From: Corynebacterium sp. NML140438
Lineage (GTDB): Bacteria > Actinomycetota > Actinomycetes > Mycobacteriales > Mycobacteriaceae
Assembly (NCBI RefSeq): GCF_001875725.1
Contig: NZ_MLCQ01000018.1
Span: 1-64,000, forward strand
Reading direction: 5' to 3'
Length of the DNA: 64,000 bases
A program made the position numbers and the translations under genes. The notes beneath the pieces were generated by a model. The model did no database searches. It saw only the letters and a program-made list of their open reading frames with translations, and was not told where the DNA came from. Each line of letters begins with the position of its first letter. Position 1 is the stretch's first letter. Of the stretch, positions 37,680 to 48,922 are shown in pieces.

Positions 37680-38822
37680 ATGGGCGGTGCCGGAGTCCCA
37701 CTGCGTGAACTGGGCTTGGTGCTGCTTGTCGCTGCAGCGATTACCTACCTACTGACTGGTGCAGTTCGCACCGCACTCATTCGCACAGGCAGGGTAGCGG
37801 AGATCCGCAAACGCGACGTGCATACCCAGCCGACACCGTCCGTCGGTGGCCTGGCTATGTTCACAGGACTTGTCTGCGCCCTCTTTCTCGCCCAACAGCT
37901 TCCGGCCCTCACACGTGGCTTTGCCCCAGTCACACCGGAAATGACGGCGGTGTTCGCTGGTGCGAGTGGCATTGTCATCCTCGGAATTGTCGACGACCTC
38001 TACGAACTCGGGGCCGTCGTTAAGCTCTGTGGGCAACTCGTAGTCGCCGGTCTCATGAGTTTTCTCGGGCTCGTATTTACGGTCTTCTATGTGCCGTTCG
38101 GGGAGGGGACCACGCTGATCCTCGACCAGGTGCAGGGCATGTTGCTTTCCGCTTTCTTCACTGTGTTAATCATCAATGCTGTGAACTTCGTTGATGGCAT
38201 CGACGGGCTCGCCGCTGGCCTTGGCATGATCGCTGGGGGAGCGATTCTCCTCTTCTCCCTGACTGTGCTTCACGACCAAGGGGGTGCCGTTTCGGCTTAC
38301 CCACCGGCAATTATCTGTTCTGTGCTGGTTGGCATATGCGCGGGGTTCTTGCCGCATAACTTCGAACCAGCCCGGATTTTTATGGGAGACTCCGGCTCGA
38401 TGCTCATTGGACTGCTGCTGGCCGCGGCGTCGACGTCAGCGTCGGGAAAGATCAACATGTCGCTCTACGGCGCAGCGGACATGGTGGCATTAGTCAGCCC
38501 AATTATTGTTGTGCTGGCGGCCATTGCACTGCCTTTGCTTGATTTCATGTGGGCCGTGATTCGGCGAGTCATTCGTGGCCAGCGCCCGTGGGAGGCAGAT
38601 GCTGGACACATCCACCACCGGCTGCTTCGGCTCGGCCATACACACCGGCGCACTGTTTTGGTCCTCTATATGTGGATTTCCGCAGTAGCGCTCGGCGCGG
38701 TGAGCTTTTCGATCGTCCCCACCCGATTTGCCGTCGCATTCACTGTCCTGTCGCTGGCGATCGCTTTTGTCGCGACGCTCATCCCGTGGTTGAAGGGCAA
38801 GATTGGCCCTGCAACTGTGTAG
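37680..38822 (+). CDS. wecA: Undecaprenyl-phosphate N-acetylglucosaminyl 1-phosphate transferase (WecA/MraY family)
   Basis: A 380-residue polyprenyl-phosphate glycosyl-1-phosphate transferase with about ten membrane segments. It starts a cell-envelope glycan on decaprenyl/undecaprenyl phosphate; in mycobacteria the counterpart (WecA) begins the arabinogalactan linker. Family motifs are GIVDDLYELG, NAVNFVDGIDGLAAGLG, FMGDSGSMLIG and HIHHRLLRLGHT. GGAGG precedes the ATG, which abuts the stop of the tsaC-like gene. Confidence 0.93.
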   Translation: MGGAGVPLRELGLVLLVAAAITYLLTGAVRTALIRTGRVAEIRKRDVHTQPTPSVGGLAMFTGLVCALFLAQQLPALTRGFAPVTPEMTAVFAGASGIVILGIVDDLYELGAVVKLCGQLVVAGLMSFLGLVFTVFYVPFGEGTTLILDQVQGMLLSAFFTVLIINAVNFVDGIDGLAAGLGMIAGGAILLFSLTVLHDQGGAVSAYPPAIICSVLVGICAGFLPHNFEPARIFMGDSGSMLIGLLLAAASTSASGKINMSLYGAADMVALVSPIIVVLAAIALPLLDFMWAVIRRVIRGQRPWEADAGHIHHRLLRLGHTHRRTVLVLYMWISAVALGAVSFSIVPTRFAVAFTVLSLAIAFVATLIPWLKGKIGPATV

Positions 38823-38833
38823 GATGTCCAAAC

Positions 38834-39295
38834 GTGGATACTCCAAAGAACCCGGCGACAGCGAACCTCGAAGTCTCAGATACTGCACAGTACCAAGATC
38901 AGCGACGACCATTACTGCGCGCGTTGCGTTTCGGAACTATCGCGCTAGTGGCTCTGCTTATCGTCTCGCTCATGGGATGGGGTGCAGTAAGCGGTGCGCC
39001 AGGGCTGTGGGCCGCACTCATGGGGGTCGGTATTGGTGGAGGCTTCGTGCTTTTGACCGCAATCAGCGTGCTGGTGACGTCGAATTCCACTCCGACTGCG
39101 ACCATGGCCGTGGTACTCGGCGGCTGGCTTATCAAGATGGTCGTCATTGTCCTTATTTTGCTCGCGCTTCGGGATGCGACGTTTTATGATTCGACGGCGT
39201 TTGGCGTTACAACGATTGCAGCGTTGGTTGTAGCGCTCGGAGCGGAAGCGATGGGAGTCCTGAGCGTTCGTACGGCGTATATTCAGCAGTCGTAA
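38834..39295 (+). CDS. atpI: ATP synthase protein I-like membrane protein
   Basis: A 153-residue protein with four hydrophobic segments after a short polar N-terminus. Its place directly ahead of atpB matches AtpI, a non-essential helper in assembling the c ring. The sequence itself is poorly conserved in this family, so the call leans on position. The GTG start follows 11 bases after wecA. A terminator hairpin after the gene suggests that it is transcribed with wecA rather than with atpB. Confidence 0.75.
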   Translation: MDTPKNPATANLEVSDTAQYQDQRRPLLRALRFGTIALVALLIVSLMGWGAVSGAPGLWAALMGVGIGGGFVLLTAISVLVTSNSTPTATMAVVLGGWLIKMVVIVLILLALRDATFYDSTAFGVTTIAALVVALGAEAMGVLSVRTAYIQQS

Positions 39296-39310
39296 ATATG
39301 CGGACATTTT

Positions 39311-39349
39311 CGTCGCTACCCCTGGCCTTGGGGTGGCGACGTTTCTTTA
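39311..39349 (+). terminator. Terminator after atpI
   Basis: CGTCGCTACCCC pairs with GGGGTGGCGACG (one G-T pair) around a seven-base loop and is followed by TTTCTTTA. Confidence 0.8.
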
Positions 39350-39676
39350 TGCCGAAATGCGGGGGTGGTATTCCCGAATTAGCGGATGTGTACCCCTTTT
39401 TGGAACGGGTGTGGGGGAAGTAACAAACGCGACGAAAACGCCAGTACCAGCCACATTTACTAGCGTGAATGTCCAAAATCTTCAGAAGAAGCTTTGCAGG
39501 ACCCCCTAAAGAGTAAAAATACGCTGTGACCTGTTAAAGTATCGAGCGGGTTAGTTAAGGTCTGCTGCTTCCTCATTTTTCGCTGGAAGAAGCACGAAAA
39601 GACATCCCCTGTCCCGTGGTAGAAGATGTGCGACGGAGTCCGCCGCGGAGACAGCTTGTTGGAGACGTCCATCGCA

Positions 39677-39705
39677 CCGCACATCCTGTGCGGCCCGAGA
39701 ACGGG
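39677..39705 (+). other. Paired hairpins in the atpB leader
   Basis: CCGCACA-TCC-TGTGCGG is a perfect 7-bp stem. It is followed without gap by CCCG-AGAA-CGGG, a 4-bp stem. Both lie 30-60 bases before the atpB ATG and may affect stability or translation of the operon mRNA. Confidence 0.4.
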
Positions 39706-39734
39706 AGAGAACGCTGAGCGTTACAACTTTGGCC

Positions 39735-40529
39735 ATGAAGGGTACATTCCACGCACCCCAATTGGGTCCAGAATTTTTCCCGGGGCACACGTTCGACCAG
39801 TTCATTGGTGAAGACTTTGCCAATGGCTGGTTTGCGTTGGACCGTATCATGCTCGTCCGCCTGTTCATGGCGGCAGTATTGGTGGTCCTCTTTGTTATTG
39901 CTTTTAGGAAGCCCAAGCTGGTTCCTAAGGGTCTGCAGAACATTGGCGAGTTGGGTGTGGACTTCGTCCGTATCCACATCGCCGAAGACACGTTGGGGAA
40001 GAAGGAAGGTCGGCGCTTCCTGCCGGTCATCGCGACAATCTTCTTCACGATCCTGTTCATGAATGTCGCCACGATCATCCCTGGCCTCAACATCTCGCCA
40101 AACGCACGTATCGGTATGCCGATTGTGCTGGCTGTTGTCGCCTACATTGCGATGATCTACGCGGGCGTGCAGCGCTACGGCGTTGCCTTCTTCAAGCACT
40201 CGACCGTGATTCCTGGGTTGCCGTTCTTCTTGCACTTCCTTGTTGTGCCGATCGAGTTCTTCTCGACGTTTATTCTGCGTCCGGTCACGCTGGCGCTTCG
40301 TCTTATGGCGAACTTCCTGGCTGGCCACATCATTCTCGTACTGCTGTACTCTGCTACGAACTTCTTCTTCTGGCAGATCTCGGCCTGGACGAGCGTGTCA
40401 GGGCTGACCCTGATCGCGGCGTTGCTGTTCACCCTGTATGAGTTGATCATTATCTTCCTGCAGGCGTACATCTTCGCTCTGTTGACTGCGGTGTACATCG
40501 AACTGTCGCTGCATGCAGACGCGCACTAA
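39735..40529 (+). CDS. atpB: ATP synthase Fo subunit a
   Basis: A 264-residue membrane protein with five or six helices. It forms the proton half-channels against the c ring. The essential arginine is in ILRPVTLALRLMANFLAGH. The start ATG gives MKGTFHAPQLGPEFFPG; a TTG six bases upstream is possible but less likely. No strong ribosome site is seen. Confidence 0.95.
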   Translation: MKGTFHAPQLGPEFFPGHTFDQFIGEDFANGWFALDRIMLVRLFMAAVLVVLFVIAFRKPKLVPKGLQNIGELGVDFVRIHIAEDTLGKKEGRRFLPVIATIFFTILFMNVATIIPGLNISPNARIGMPIVLAVVAYIAMIYAGVQRYGVAFFKHSTVIPGLPFFLHFLVVPIEFFSTFILRPVTLALRLMANFLAGHIILVLLYSATNFFFWQISAWTSVSGLTLIAALLFTLYELIIIFLQAYIFALLTAVYIELSLHADAH

Positions 40530-40560
40530 CAAAGCGCAACCTACTGGTCAAACTGAATAA

Positions 40561-40878
<318 letters not shown>

Positions 40879-40925
40879 AAAGAACTCACGAATTCCACGT
40901 ACACTTTTTAGATCAGGAGCAACCA

Positions 40926-41495
40926 ATGACTAACGTCAACGATATTTTCGTGTTGGCAGAGGGAGAGACGTTTCCGCTTGAGACGGAGCCGTCGATTCTC
41001 TTGCCTGCCATGTACGACGTGGTTTGGTCGGCTGTTGTCTTCGTCATCGTATTCTTGCTCTTCTGGAAGTATGTTATTCCGAAGTTCCAGGAAGTGCTGG
41101 CGGAGCGCGAAGACCGAATCAAGGGTGGCATTGAGCGTGCTCAGGTTGCCCAGGCCGAAGCTAAGGCTGCTCTAGAAAAGAACAACGCTGAACTCGCTGA
41201 GGCACGCGCCGAAGCCGCTGAGATTCGTGAAGCTGCCCGAGCAAAGGGCAAGGAAATCCAGGCTGAGCTTCGTGAGCGCGCTGAAGAGGAGTCTCGTCGA
41301 ATTGTTGAAGCCGGCGAAAAGCAGCTTCTGGCTTCCCGCGAGCAGGTCGTCGCTGAACTGCGTAACGAGATGGGCCAGAACTCCATCAATCTTGCAGAGC
41401 GCCTGCTGGGCACCGAGCTGTCGGATGACACCCGCCGCTCGAACACAATTGATGCTTTCCTCGCCGAACTCGACAACGTTTCTACGAGGAAGTAG
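40926..41495 (+). CDS. atpF: ATP synthase Fo subunit b
   Basis: A 189-residue peripheral stalk subunit. One membrane helix ([20 protein letters not shown], about residues 32-52) is followed by a long charged coiled coil rich in Glu, Ala and Arg. AGGAGC is positioned before the ATG. Confidence 0.96.
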   Translation: MTNVNDIFVLAEGETFPLETEPSILLPAMYDVVWSAVVFVIVFLLFWKYVIPKFQEVLAEREDRIKGGIERAQVAQAEAKAALEKNNAELAEARAEAAEIREAARAKGKEIQAELRERAEEESRRIVEAGEKQLLASREQVVAELRNEMGQNSINLAERLLGTELSDDTRRSNTIDAFLAELDNVSTRK

Positions 41496-41500
41496 GCGAA

Positions 41501-42334
41501 ATGAAGGCAGCTAGTCGCGAAGCACAAACAAAAGTTTCTGAGCAGCTTGATCAGCTGATTCAAGGGGCAGGGGACACCGTCGCTGTTGCATTGCAACTTG
41601 GCACGGAACTATTCCTGACTGTGGATCAGCTTGATGCCGAGCGCGCACTGCGCATCGCTGTCGCTGATAACTCGCTTGATGCCTCGCAGCGTCGCGGGAT
41701 CATCAACGATGTTTTCGGTGCCAAGGTCGCAGAACCCACGGCACAGATCCTTGCTGCAGCAGCTTCCGAGGAGTGGTCAAATCCGCGTGAATTCCGCGCG
41801 GGGTTGATCAACTTGGGTCGCCGCGCACTGATGAAGGGCGCTGAGGCCCAGGGACAGTTGGACCAGGTCGAAAACGAGCTGTACCAACTCTCCACCTTGC
41901 TTGAGAAGGAGCGAAAGCTGACTCAGCTTCTCTCCGACCGCACCGCTACAGCCGTACAGAAGCGCGGCCTGCTGGCGAACGTCATTTATGGCAAGGTCAC
42001 CACTGTTACTGAAGCGCTAGCTTTGCAGGTCATTGGCCGTCCAGAACACCATCCGGTAGACGATCTTGCAGCTCTTGCAGCTGACGTCGCCGCGTTGCGT
42101 GGGAAGGCCGTGGCACGTGTGGTCACCGCACAAGCGCTCTCTGATGCGCAGCGCGATGCACTGGCACAGAAACTTGAGAATATTTACGGTCGTGAGATGG
42201 CAATCCATTCTGAGGTTGACCCCAGCCTCCTCGGTGGACTGACCATCCGAGTCGGCGATGAACTGATCGACGGGTCTACGCGCGGCAAGCTGAACCGCAT
42301 GCGCACCGACCTCCTCGCCAACGCGACCCTTTAG
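41501..42334 (+). CDS. atpH: ATP synthase F1 subunit delta
   Basis: A 277-residue stalk protein that links F1 to the b subunits. It is longer than the about 180 residues of E. coli delta because of a roughly 90-residue N-terminal part, as is usual in corynebacteria. The conserved C-terminal end is SLLGGLTIRVGDELIDGSTRGKL. It starts five bases after the atpF stop. Confidence 0.95.
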   Translation: MKAASREAQTKVSEQLDQLIQGAGDTVAVALQLGTELFLTVDQLDAERALRIAVADNSLDASQRRGIINDVFGAKVAEPTAQILAAAASEEWSNPREFRAGLINLGRRALMKGAEAQGQLDQVENELYQLSTLLEKERKLTQLLSDRTATAVQKRGLLANVIYGKVTTVTEALALQVIGRPEHHPVDDLAALAADVAALRGKAVARVVTAQALSDAQRDALAQKLENIYGREMAIHSEVDPSLLGGLTIRVGDELIDGSTRGKLNRMRTDLLANATL

Positions 42335-42376
42335 TAAGAGATAATGCTGGAACAAACTACCGAGAGCAGGAAGAAC

Positions 42377-44014
42377 ATGGCGGAGCTGACGATCTCCTCC
42401 GATGAGATCCGTAGCGCGATAGCGAACTACACCTCGAGCTACTCCGCGGAGGCCTCCCGTGAGGAGGTCGGCGTGGTGACTTCGGCTGCAGATGGTATTG
42501 CCCAGGTTTCCGGGCTGCCAGGATGCATGACGAATGAGCTGCTCGAGTTTCCGAACGGCGTCATCGGCGTCGCACAGAACCTTGAGACCGATTCGATCGG
42601 TGTCGTGGTTCTGGGTAATTTCGAGACCCTCACCGAGGGCGACCAAGTAAAGCGGACAGGCGAAGTTCTGTCCATCCCGGTTGGGGAGGAATTCCTCGGC
42701 CGCGTTATTAACCCACTGGGTCAGCCAATCGACGGCCTTGGCCCAATTGAATCCAACGAAGAGCGCGCACTTGAGCTTCAGGCTGCAGGCGTCCTCGACC
42801 GCCAGCCGGTTGAGGAGCCAATGCAGACCGGTATCAAGGCTATCGACGCAATGACCCCAATCGGTCGTGGTCAGCGTCAGCTTGTCATTGGTGACCGTAA
42901 GACTGGTAAGACCGCAGTCTGCATCGACACGATCCTGAACCAGAAGCACTTCTGGGAGACCGGCGATCCGTCGAAGCAGGTTCGTTGCATCTATGTCGCT
43001 GTGGGCCAGAAGGGCTCCACGATTGCCGGTGTCCGTGCAACCCTCGAGCAGCACGGTGCGCTTGAGTACACCACCATCGTGGCTGCACCTGCATCCGACT
43101 CCGCAGGTTTCAAGTGGCTCGCACCGTTCTCCGGTGCGGCGCTAGGCCAGCACTGGATGTACCAGGGCAAGCACGTGCTGGTGATTTACGATGACCTGAC
43201 CAAGCAGGCAGAGGCATACCGTGCGATCTCGCTGCTGCTGCGTCGTCCACCAGGCCGCGAGGCATACCCAGGTGACGTGTTCTACCTGCACTCCCGCCTG
43301 TTGGAGCGCGCTGCGAAGCTGAACGACGAGCTGGGTGCTGGTTCCTTGACCGCACTGCCGATCATTGAGACCAAGGCGAACGACGTGGGTGCGTTCATTC
43401 CTACCAACGTTATTTCGATTACTGACGGCCAGGTCTTCCTCCAGTCCGACCTCTTCAACCAGGGTGTTCGTCCAGCTATTGACGTGGGTATCTCCGTGTC
43501 CCGTGTCGGTGGCGCAGCGCAGACCAAGGGCATGAAGAAGGTTGCGGGTAACCTGCGTCTCGACCTTGCTGCATATCGTGACCTGGAGGCGTTCGCAGCG
43601 TTCGCTTCCGATCTGGATGCAGCTTCGAAGCACCAGCTCGAGCGCGGTCAGCGTCTGGTTGAGCTCCTCAAGCAGTCGGAGAATGCTCCGCAGCCTGTCG
43701 AGTTCCAGATCGTGTCTATCTGGCTTGCAAACGAAGGCGCCTTTGACGTCGTTCCCGTCGAAGATGTACGCCGCTACGAGTTCGAGCTGCAGGAGCACAT
43801 TCGCTCCGTCGCTCCGGAGGTCTACGAACAGATCGCTGGTGGCGCTGCGCTCGACGATACGAGCAAGCAGACGCTGCTGCGCGTCAATGATGACTTCGCT
43901 CGCTCGTTCCAGTCCTCCACTGGTGAGCACATTGTGCGCGAACCAGAGGCAGACGCACTGGACAAGCGCGAGGTCAAGAAAAATACCCTTAACGTCGGCC
44001 GTTCCAAGAAGTAA
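42377..44014 (+). CDS. atpA: ATP synthase F1 subunit alpha
   Basis: A 545-residue regulatory nucleotide-binding subunit of the F1 hexamer. The P-loop is [13 protein letters not shown], and the arginine-finger region is [22 protein letters not shown] precedes the ATG of [13 protein letters not shown]; an ATG 33 bases upstream is weaker. The C-terminal tail ends in a Lys/Arg-rich extension. Confidence 0.97.
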   Translation: MAELTISSDEIRSAIANYTSSYSAEASREEVGVVTSAADGIAQVSGLPGCMTNELLEFPNGVIGVAQNLETDSIGVVVLGNFETLTEGDQVKRTGEVLSIPVGEEFLGRVINPLGQPIDGLGPIESNEERALELQAAGVLDRQPVEEPMQTGIKAIDAMTPIGRGQRQLVIGDRKTGKTAVCIDTILNQKHFWETGDPSKQVRCIYVAVGQKGSTIAGVRATLEQHGALEYTTIVAAPASDSAGFKWLAPFSGAALGQHWMYQGKHVLVIYDDLTKQAEAYRAISLLLRRPPGREAYPGDVFYLHSRLLERAAKLNDELGAGSLTALPIIETKANDVGAFIPTNVISITDGQVFLQSDLFNQGVRPAIDVGISVSRVGGAAQTKGMKKVAGNLRLDLAAYRDLEAFAAFASDLDAASKHQLERGQRLVELLKQSENAPQPVEFQIVSIWLANEGAFDVVPVEDVRRYEFELQEHIRSVAPEVYEQIAGGAALDDTSKQTLLRVNDDFARSFQSSTGEHIVREPEADALDKREVKKNTLNVGRSKK

Positions 44015-44066
44015 TTCTTGAAACAAGACGTAAACGTCTACATATAGGAAGGGAGGAGAGTAACCC

Positions 44067-45041
44067 ATGGCAACACTTCGCGAACTACGCGACCGAATTA
44101 GGTCCGTAAACTCCACGAAGAAGATCACCAAAGCCCAGGAACTGATCGCAACATCGCAGATCACCAAGGCACAGCAGCGCGTCGAGGCGGCGAAGCCGTA
44201 CGCAGACGAGCTGAAAGACGTCATGGAACGCCTCGCAGCTGCGAGCTCCCTCGACCACCCCATGCTCCGTGAGCGTGAGAATGGTCGGGTCGCAGCAGTC
44301 CTCGTGGTCACATCAGACCGCGGTATGGCCGGCGGGTATAACCACAACGTATTGAAGAAGGCAGCTGAACTTGAGCGCATGCTCGAGGAAGCTGGCTACG
44401 AAGTCGTTCGTTACATCACGGGCGGTAAGGGTGTAACCCACTACCGTTTCCGCGACATGGACGTTGAAGGTTCCTGGACCGGTTGGTCCCAGAAGCCTTC
44501 TTGGGAAGCGACCCACGACGTTCGTCGTCACCTGATTGACGGCTTCATGGCGAGCTCCGAAGGTACCGCAAAGTGGCGCGAGGGCCTGCATGGCCCAGAG
44601 GGCCAGGCGGTTCGTGGCTTTGACCAGGTACACGTGGTGTACACAGAATTTGTGTCGATGCTGACACAAGAAGCCAGGGTGCACCAGTTGCTACCAATCG
44701 AGCCGGTGCTTGAAGATTACGAGTATGAGCAGGAAGACATGCTCACCTCAAGTGGGGATGTCCAGCCGGACATGGAGTTTGAACCAGACGCGGACACGCT
44801 GATGGACGAGCTGCTTCCGGCTTACGTTTCCCGCTCGTTGTACTCGATTTTCTTGGAGGCATCCGCAGCGGAGTCCGCTTCACGCCGTACAGCGATGAAG
44901 AACGCTACGGACAACGCCACCGAATTGGCGAACAACTTGTCCCGTGAGGCTAACCAAGCCCGTCAGGCAAAAATTACCCAGGAAATCACCGAGATTATCG
45001 GCGGCGCTGGCGCGCTGTCTGGTAGTGGAGAAAGTGACTAA
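44067..45041 (+). CDS. atpG: ATP synthase F1 subunit gamma
   Basis: A 324-residue central shaft. The N- and C-terminal helices form the coiled coil (LRELRDRIRSVNSTKKITKA at the start, SRRTAMKNATDNA near the end). A loop around residues 195-240 rich in Glu and Asp (EYEQEDMLTSSGDVQPDMEF) is an insertion relative to E. coli, of a kind found in actinobacteria. GGGAGGAGAG lies before the ATG. Confidence 0.96.
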   Translation: MATLRELRDRIRSVNSTKKITKAQELIATSQITKAQQRVEAAKPYADELKDVMERLAAASSLDHPMLRERENGRVAAVLVVTSDRGMAGGYNHNVLKKAAELERMLEEAGYEVVRYITGGKGVTHYRFRDMDVEGSWTGWSQKPSWEATHDVRRHLIDGFMASSEGTAKWREGLHGPEGQAVRGFDQVHVVYTEFVSMLTQEARVHQLLPIEPVLEDYEYEQEDMLTSSGDVQPDMEFEPDADTLMDELLPAYVSRSLYSIFLEASAAESASRRTAMKNATDNATELANNLSREANQARQAKITQEITEIIGGAGALSGSGESD

Positions 45042-46538
<1,497 letters not shown>

Positions 46539-46547
46539 GAGGCAATA

Positions 46548-46922
46548 ATGGCTGAACTTACCGCTCAATTGGTCTCAGTAGACCGTATGCTCTGGAAAGG
46601 TCCAGCGAGCATCGTGACCGCTCAGACCACCGAAGGTGAGATCGGCATTCTGCCTGGCCACGAGCCGCTCCTTGGCCAGCTCAAGGACAACGGTGTCGTG
46701 ACCATCCGCCCTATCGACGGCGAGCGAATTGTCGCAGCCGTCCAGGGTGGGTTCCTTTCCGTGCAAGGTGACAAGGTGACCATTCTTGCGGATTACGCCA
46801 TCTTCGCTCACGAAGTGAATCGTGACGCGGCACAGGCTGAGCTTCAAAACATCGATGACGCGCTTGTGAAGTCTCGCGCAGAGGCTGAGCTTGCTGCTGT
46901 CCGTCGCAGTGAATCTCGCTAA
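46548..46922 (+). CDS. atpC: ATP synthase F1 subunit epsilon
   Basis: A 124-residue subunit with the usual beta-sandwich ([16 protein letters not shown]) and C-terminal helices ([24 protein letters not shown]) that control ATP hydrolysis. It is the last gene of the ATP synthase operon and is followed by a terminator. Confidence 0.96.
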   Translation: MAELTAQLVSVDRMLWKGPASIVTAQTTEGEIGILPGHEPLLGQLKDNGVVTIRPIDGERIVAAVQGGFLSVQGDKVTILADYAIFAHEVNRDAAQAELQNIDDALVKSRAEAELAAVRRSESR

Positions 46923-46970
46923 CGCGGTCACCGCGTAGGAGGAAGGTAGAGCGCCACGCTCAACCGTGTG

Positions 46971-47007
46971 AAACCCCGCTGCTTATGCAGTGGGGTTTTC
47001 CTTTTAT
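46971..47007 (+). terminator. Terminator of the ATP synthase operon
   Basis: AACCCCGCTGC pairs with GCAGTGGGGTT (one G-T pair) across TTAT and is followed by a T-rich run TTCCTTTTA. Confidence 0.85.
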
Positions 47008-47014
47008 CTTCTGC

Positions 47015-47042
47015 TTGCGCTGCACGTGTTGGAGGCTAGAAT
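47015..47042 (+). promoter_or_regulatory. Promoter of the DUF2550 gene
   Basis: TTGCGC (47015-47020) and TAGAAT (47037-47042) are 16 bases apart and lie about 50 bases before the GTG start. Confidence 0.5.
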
Positions 47043-47089
47043 GAAGCGCATATCCTAGTACTGTCTTTCAAGCGAAGCAGAGGTGCAAC

Positions 47090-47563
47090 GTGATCGTTTT
47101 ACTGTACGTGGCCTTATGCTTCGTGATTTTTGTCATCACCGTCTGCGTATGGCGCTTCTTGATGTTCCGTAATTCGGGAGCGATTGGGCTGTTTCGCCTG
47201 CTTCCCGCAACTGGGGTCCACGGCTGGCGTCATGGGGTGCTGATCTATCACGGGGAAGAGCTTCGCTTTTACAAACTGCGGTCGTTGTCATTCCAGTACG
47301 ACATGTGCATCGAGCGGACACAGACGAGTTTCGAGGGAATGCGAGCGCTCACGCAAGAAGAACAATCGTTTATGCCGGGAATTAAGGAAGCGGTGCTGCT
47401 TCATGGTCATGAGGGGGACATCGAATTTGCGGGCCAGAAGCATGCACAGATGGCGTTGATTTCTTGGATTGAATCTGCTCCCGATGAGCGACAGGAGAAA
47501 GTCGACTACGAGGCGTTGCGTCGCCGTGTGCTGCGTGACCGTGGCCGCGATCCTCGTCTTTAG
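47090..47563 (+). CDS. DUF2550 family membrane protein
   Basis: A 157-residue protein with one N-terminal membrane helix (VLLYVALCFVIFVITVCVWRF) and a soluble domain containing GVLIYHGEELRFYKLRSLS. DUF2550 proteins are found only in actinobacteria and usually lie directly after atpC, as here. Their function is unknown to me. The GTG start has AGCAGAGG ahead of it. Confidence 0.85.
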   Translation: MIVLLYVALCFVIFVITVCVWRFLMFRNSGAIGLFRLLPATGVHGWRHGVLIYHGEELRFYKLRSLSFQYDMCIERTQTSFEGMRALTQEEQSFMPGIKEAVLLHGHEGDIEFAGQKHAQMALISWIESAPDERQEKVDYEALRRRVLRDRGRDPRL

Positions 47564-47608
47564 CGGGAGGATTCTGCACAGTTCTGATCGAGCTGTAGCC
47601 TTGTATCC

Positions 47609-48301
47609 ATGCGTCTTGTCATTGCTCGCTGTTCAGTAGATTATGTTGGTCGCCTCGATGCGCATTTGCCGTCTGCGCTTCGCCTCATTTTGATGAAGGC
47701 TGATGGATCTGTTTCCATCCATGCAGACGACCGTGCGTACAAGCCTTTGAATTGGATGACGCCTCCGTGCACGATCCGTGAGCAGTCCGTCGTGGATATC
47801 GATGGGGAAGACACGGGTGACGAGTTGTGGATCGTTGAGAACCCCAAGGGCGAGCAGCTTCGTATCACGGTTGAGGAGATCGTCGCTGACACTAGCGTGG
47901 AGCTGGGGGAAGATCCTGGCTTGGTGAAGGACGGTGTGGAGTCGCATCTGCAGGAGCTGTTGGCTGAGCACATTTCCACGCTGGGGGAAGGCTACACGTT
48001 GGTGCGTCGTGAATACCCGACTGCGATTGGTCCGGTCGACCTGTTGGCGAAAGATGCAGATGGCAAGACTGTAGCTGTTGAGGTAAAACGCCGTGGTGGA
48101 ATTGATGGTGTCGAACAGCTTACCCGGTATGTGGAACTGCTGAACCGTGATAGCGTCCTTCGTCCAGTACAGGGTGTGTTCGCTGCGCAGGAGATTAAGC
48201 CACAGGCCCGCACACTCGCGGAAGATCGTGGTTTTCGCTGCATCGTGCTGGACTATGACGACCTGCGCGGAATCGAATCTGACGAGCTTCGTTTGTTTTA
48301 G
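47609..48301 (+). CDS. nucS: Mismatch endonuclease NucS/EndoMS
   Basis: A 230-residue endonuclease that cuts both strands at mismatches; it replaces MutS/MutL in actinobacteria. The C-terminal RecB-like nuclease has Asp144 (GPVDLLAKD) and the E-x-K pair at 158-160 (AVEVKRR). The last residues DELRLF fit the sliding-clamp binding tail known for this family. The ATG follows the DUF2550 gene by 45 bases. TGTAGCCTTGTATCC just upstream may carry its own -10 box. Confidence 0.94.
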   Translation: MRLVIARCSVDYVGRLDAHLPSALRLILMKADGSVSIHADDRAYKPLNWMTPPCTIREQSVVDIDGEDTGDELWIVENPKGEQLRITVEEIVADTSVELGEDPGLVKDGVESHLQELLAEHISTLGEGYTLVRREYPTAIGPVDLLAKDADGKTVAVEVKRRGGIDGVEQLTRYVELLNRDSVLRPVQGVFAAQEIKPQARTLAEDRGFRCIVLDYDDLRGIESDELRLF

Positions 48302-48315
48302 GGAGCGATGCAATA

Positions 48316-48603
48316 GTGCCGCGAAGAAACCGGCGTCACAACATCCAGCCGAGCTATATACTCCCGCGCGATGGGTCCACCTTTATTGGCACCCAGGAAA
48401 TGGAAGGCCCGCAGTGGGCGCATGGTGAGATTTACAAAGTGCGACAGATCGGCTCTTCCGCAGCTCGGAAGTTCTACGTGTGCCCGGGGTGTAATCAGAA
48501 CATCCCTCCGGGAGTAGCGCATGTCGTTGCGTGGCCGAAGGAAGTGGGACGCGGCGCGGATGATCGCCGACACTGGCATAAACATTGTTGGTCGAAGCGG
48601 TAG
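48316..48603 (+). CDS. Conserved actinobacterial hypothetical protein with CxxC/His motif
   Basis: A 95-residue basic protein. A CPGC motif in FYVCPGCNQNIPPGVAHVVAWP and a later HWHKHCWSKR could together bind a metal in the manner of a treble-clef or HNH-like finger. I do not recognise a studied function. The start is GTG, 14 bases after nucS, so it is probably co-transcribed; that neighbourhood hints at a DNA- or RNA-linked role, but no more. Confidence 0.75.
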   Translation: MPRRNRRHNIQPSYILPRDGSTFIGTQEMEGPQWAHGEIYKVRQIGSSAARKFYVCPGCNQNIPPGVAHVVAWPKEVGRGADDRRHWHKHCWSKR

Positions 48604-48613
48604 GGTATGAGGC

Positions 48614-48919
48614 ATGATTGCAGCATTTTCAGTAGCACCAGCCGTCACTGATACACCGAACGCGGAGATGTCGCAGGCCGTGGCCCGCGCCGTGAAAGTA
48701 GTTCGCGAATCGGGACTACCAAACGAGACGACAGCCATGTTCACCACCATTGAGGGTGAATGGGACGAAGTGATGGACGTAATTAAGCGTGCGACGCAGG
48801 CAGTGGAGGAAGTATCTCCGCGTGTTTCGCTGGTGATTAAGGCGGATATCCGTCGTGGGTTCACAGATATGCTCCACCAGAAGATGGAGTCCTTGAACAA
48901 GCATCTCGAGGAGAACTAA
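48614..48919 (+). CDS. MTH1187/YkoF-like thiamine-binding family protein
   Basis: A 101-residue ferredoxin-like-fold protein (MIAAFSVAPAVT ... TAMFTTIEGEWDEVMDVIKRA ... SLVIKADIRRG). It matches the MTH1187 (DUF77) family, some members of which bind thiamine. Ten bases separate it from the gene before it and three from the next. Confidence 0.8.
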   Translation: MIAAFSVAPAVTDTPNAEMSQAVARAVKVVRESGLPNETTAMFTTIEGEWDEVMDVIKRATQAVEEVSPRVSLVIKADIRRGFTDMLHQKMESLNKHLEEN

Positions 48920-48922
48920 GAC

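Larger units (their letters stand above)
39296..39734 (+). promoter_or_regulatory. Non-coding region before atpB with operon promoter and leader
   Basis: This 439-bp stretch holds the terminator at 39311-39349, a candidate -10 TAAAGT at 39535-39540 with no clear -35, and a leader of roughly 190 bases with hairpins at 39677-39705. No credible gene is seen in it. Open frames that cross it on the minus strand run antisense into atpB. Confidence 0.45.

Noticed and set aside
39573..40328. Overlapping antisense frames across the atpB leader and atpB
   Set aside because: Two mutually overlapping frames in a region with a clear conserved sense gene; no sign of coding.
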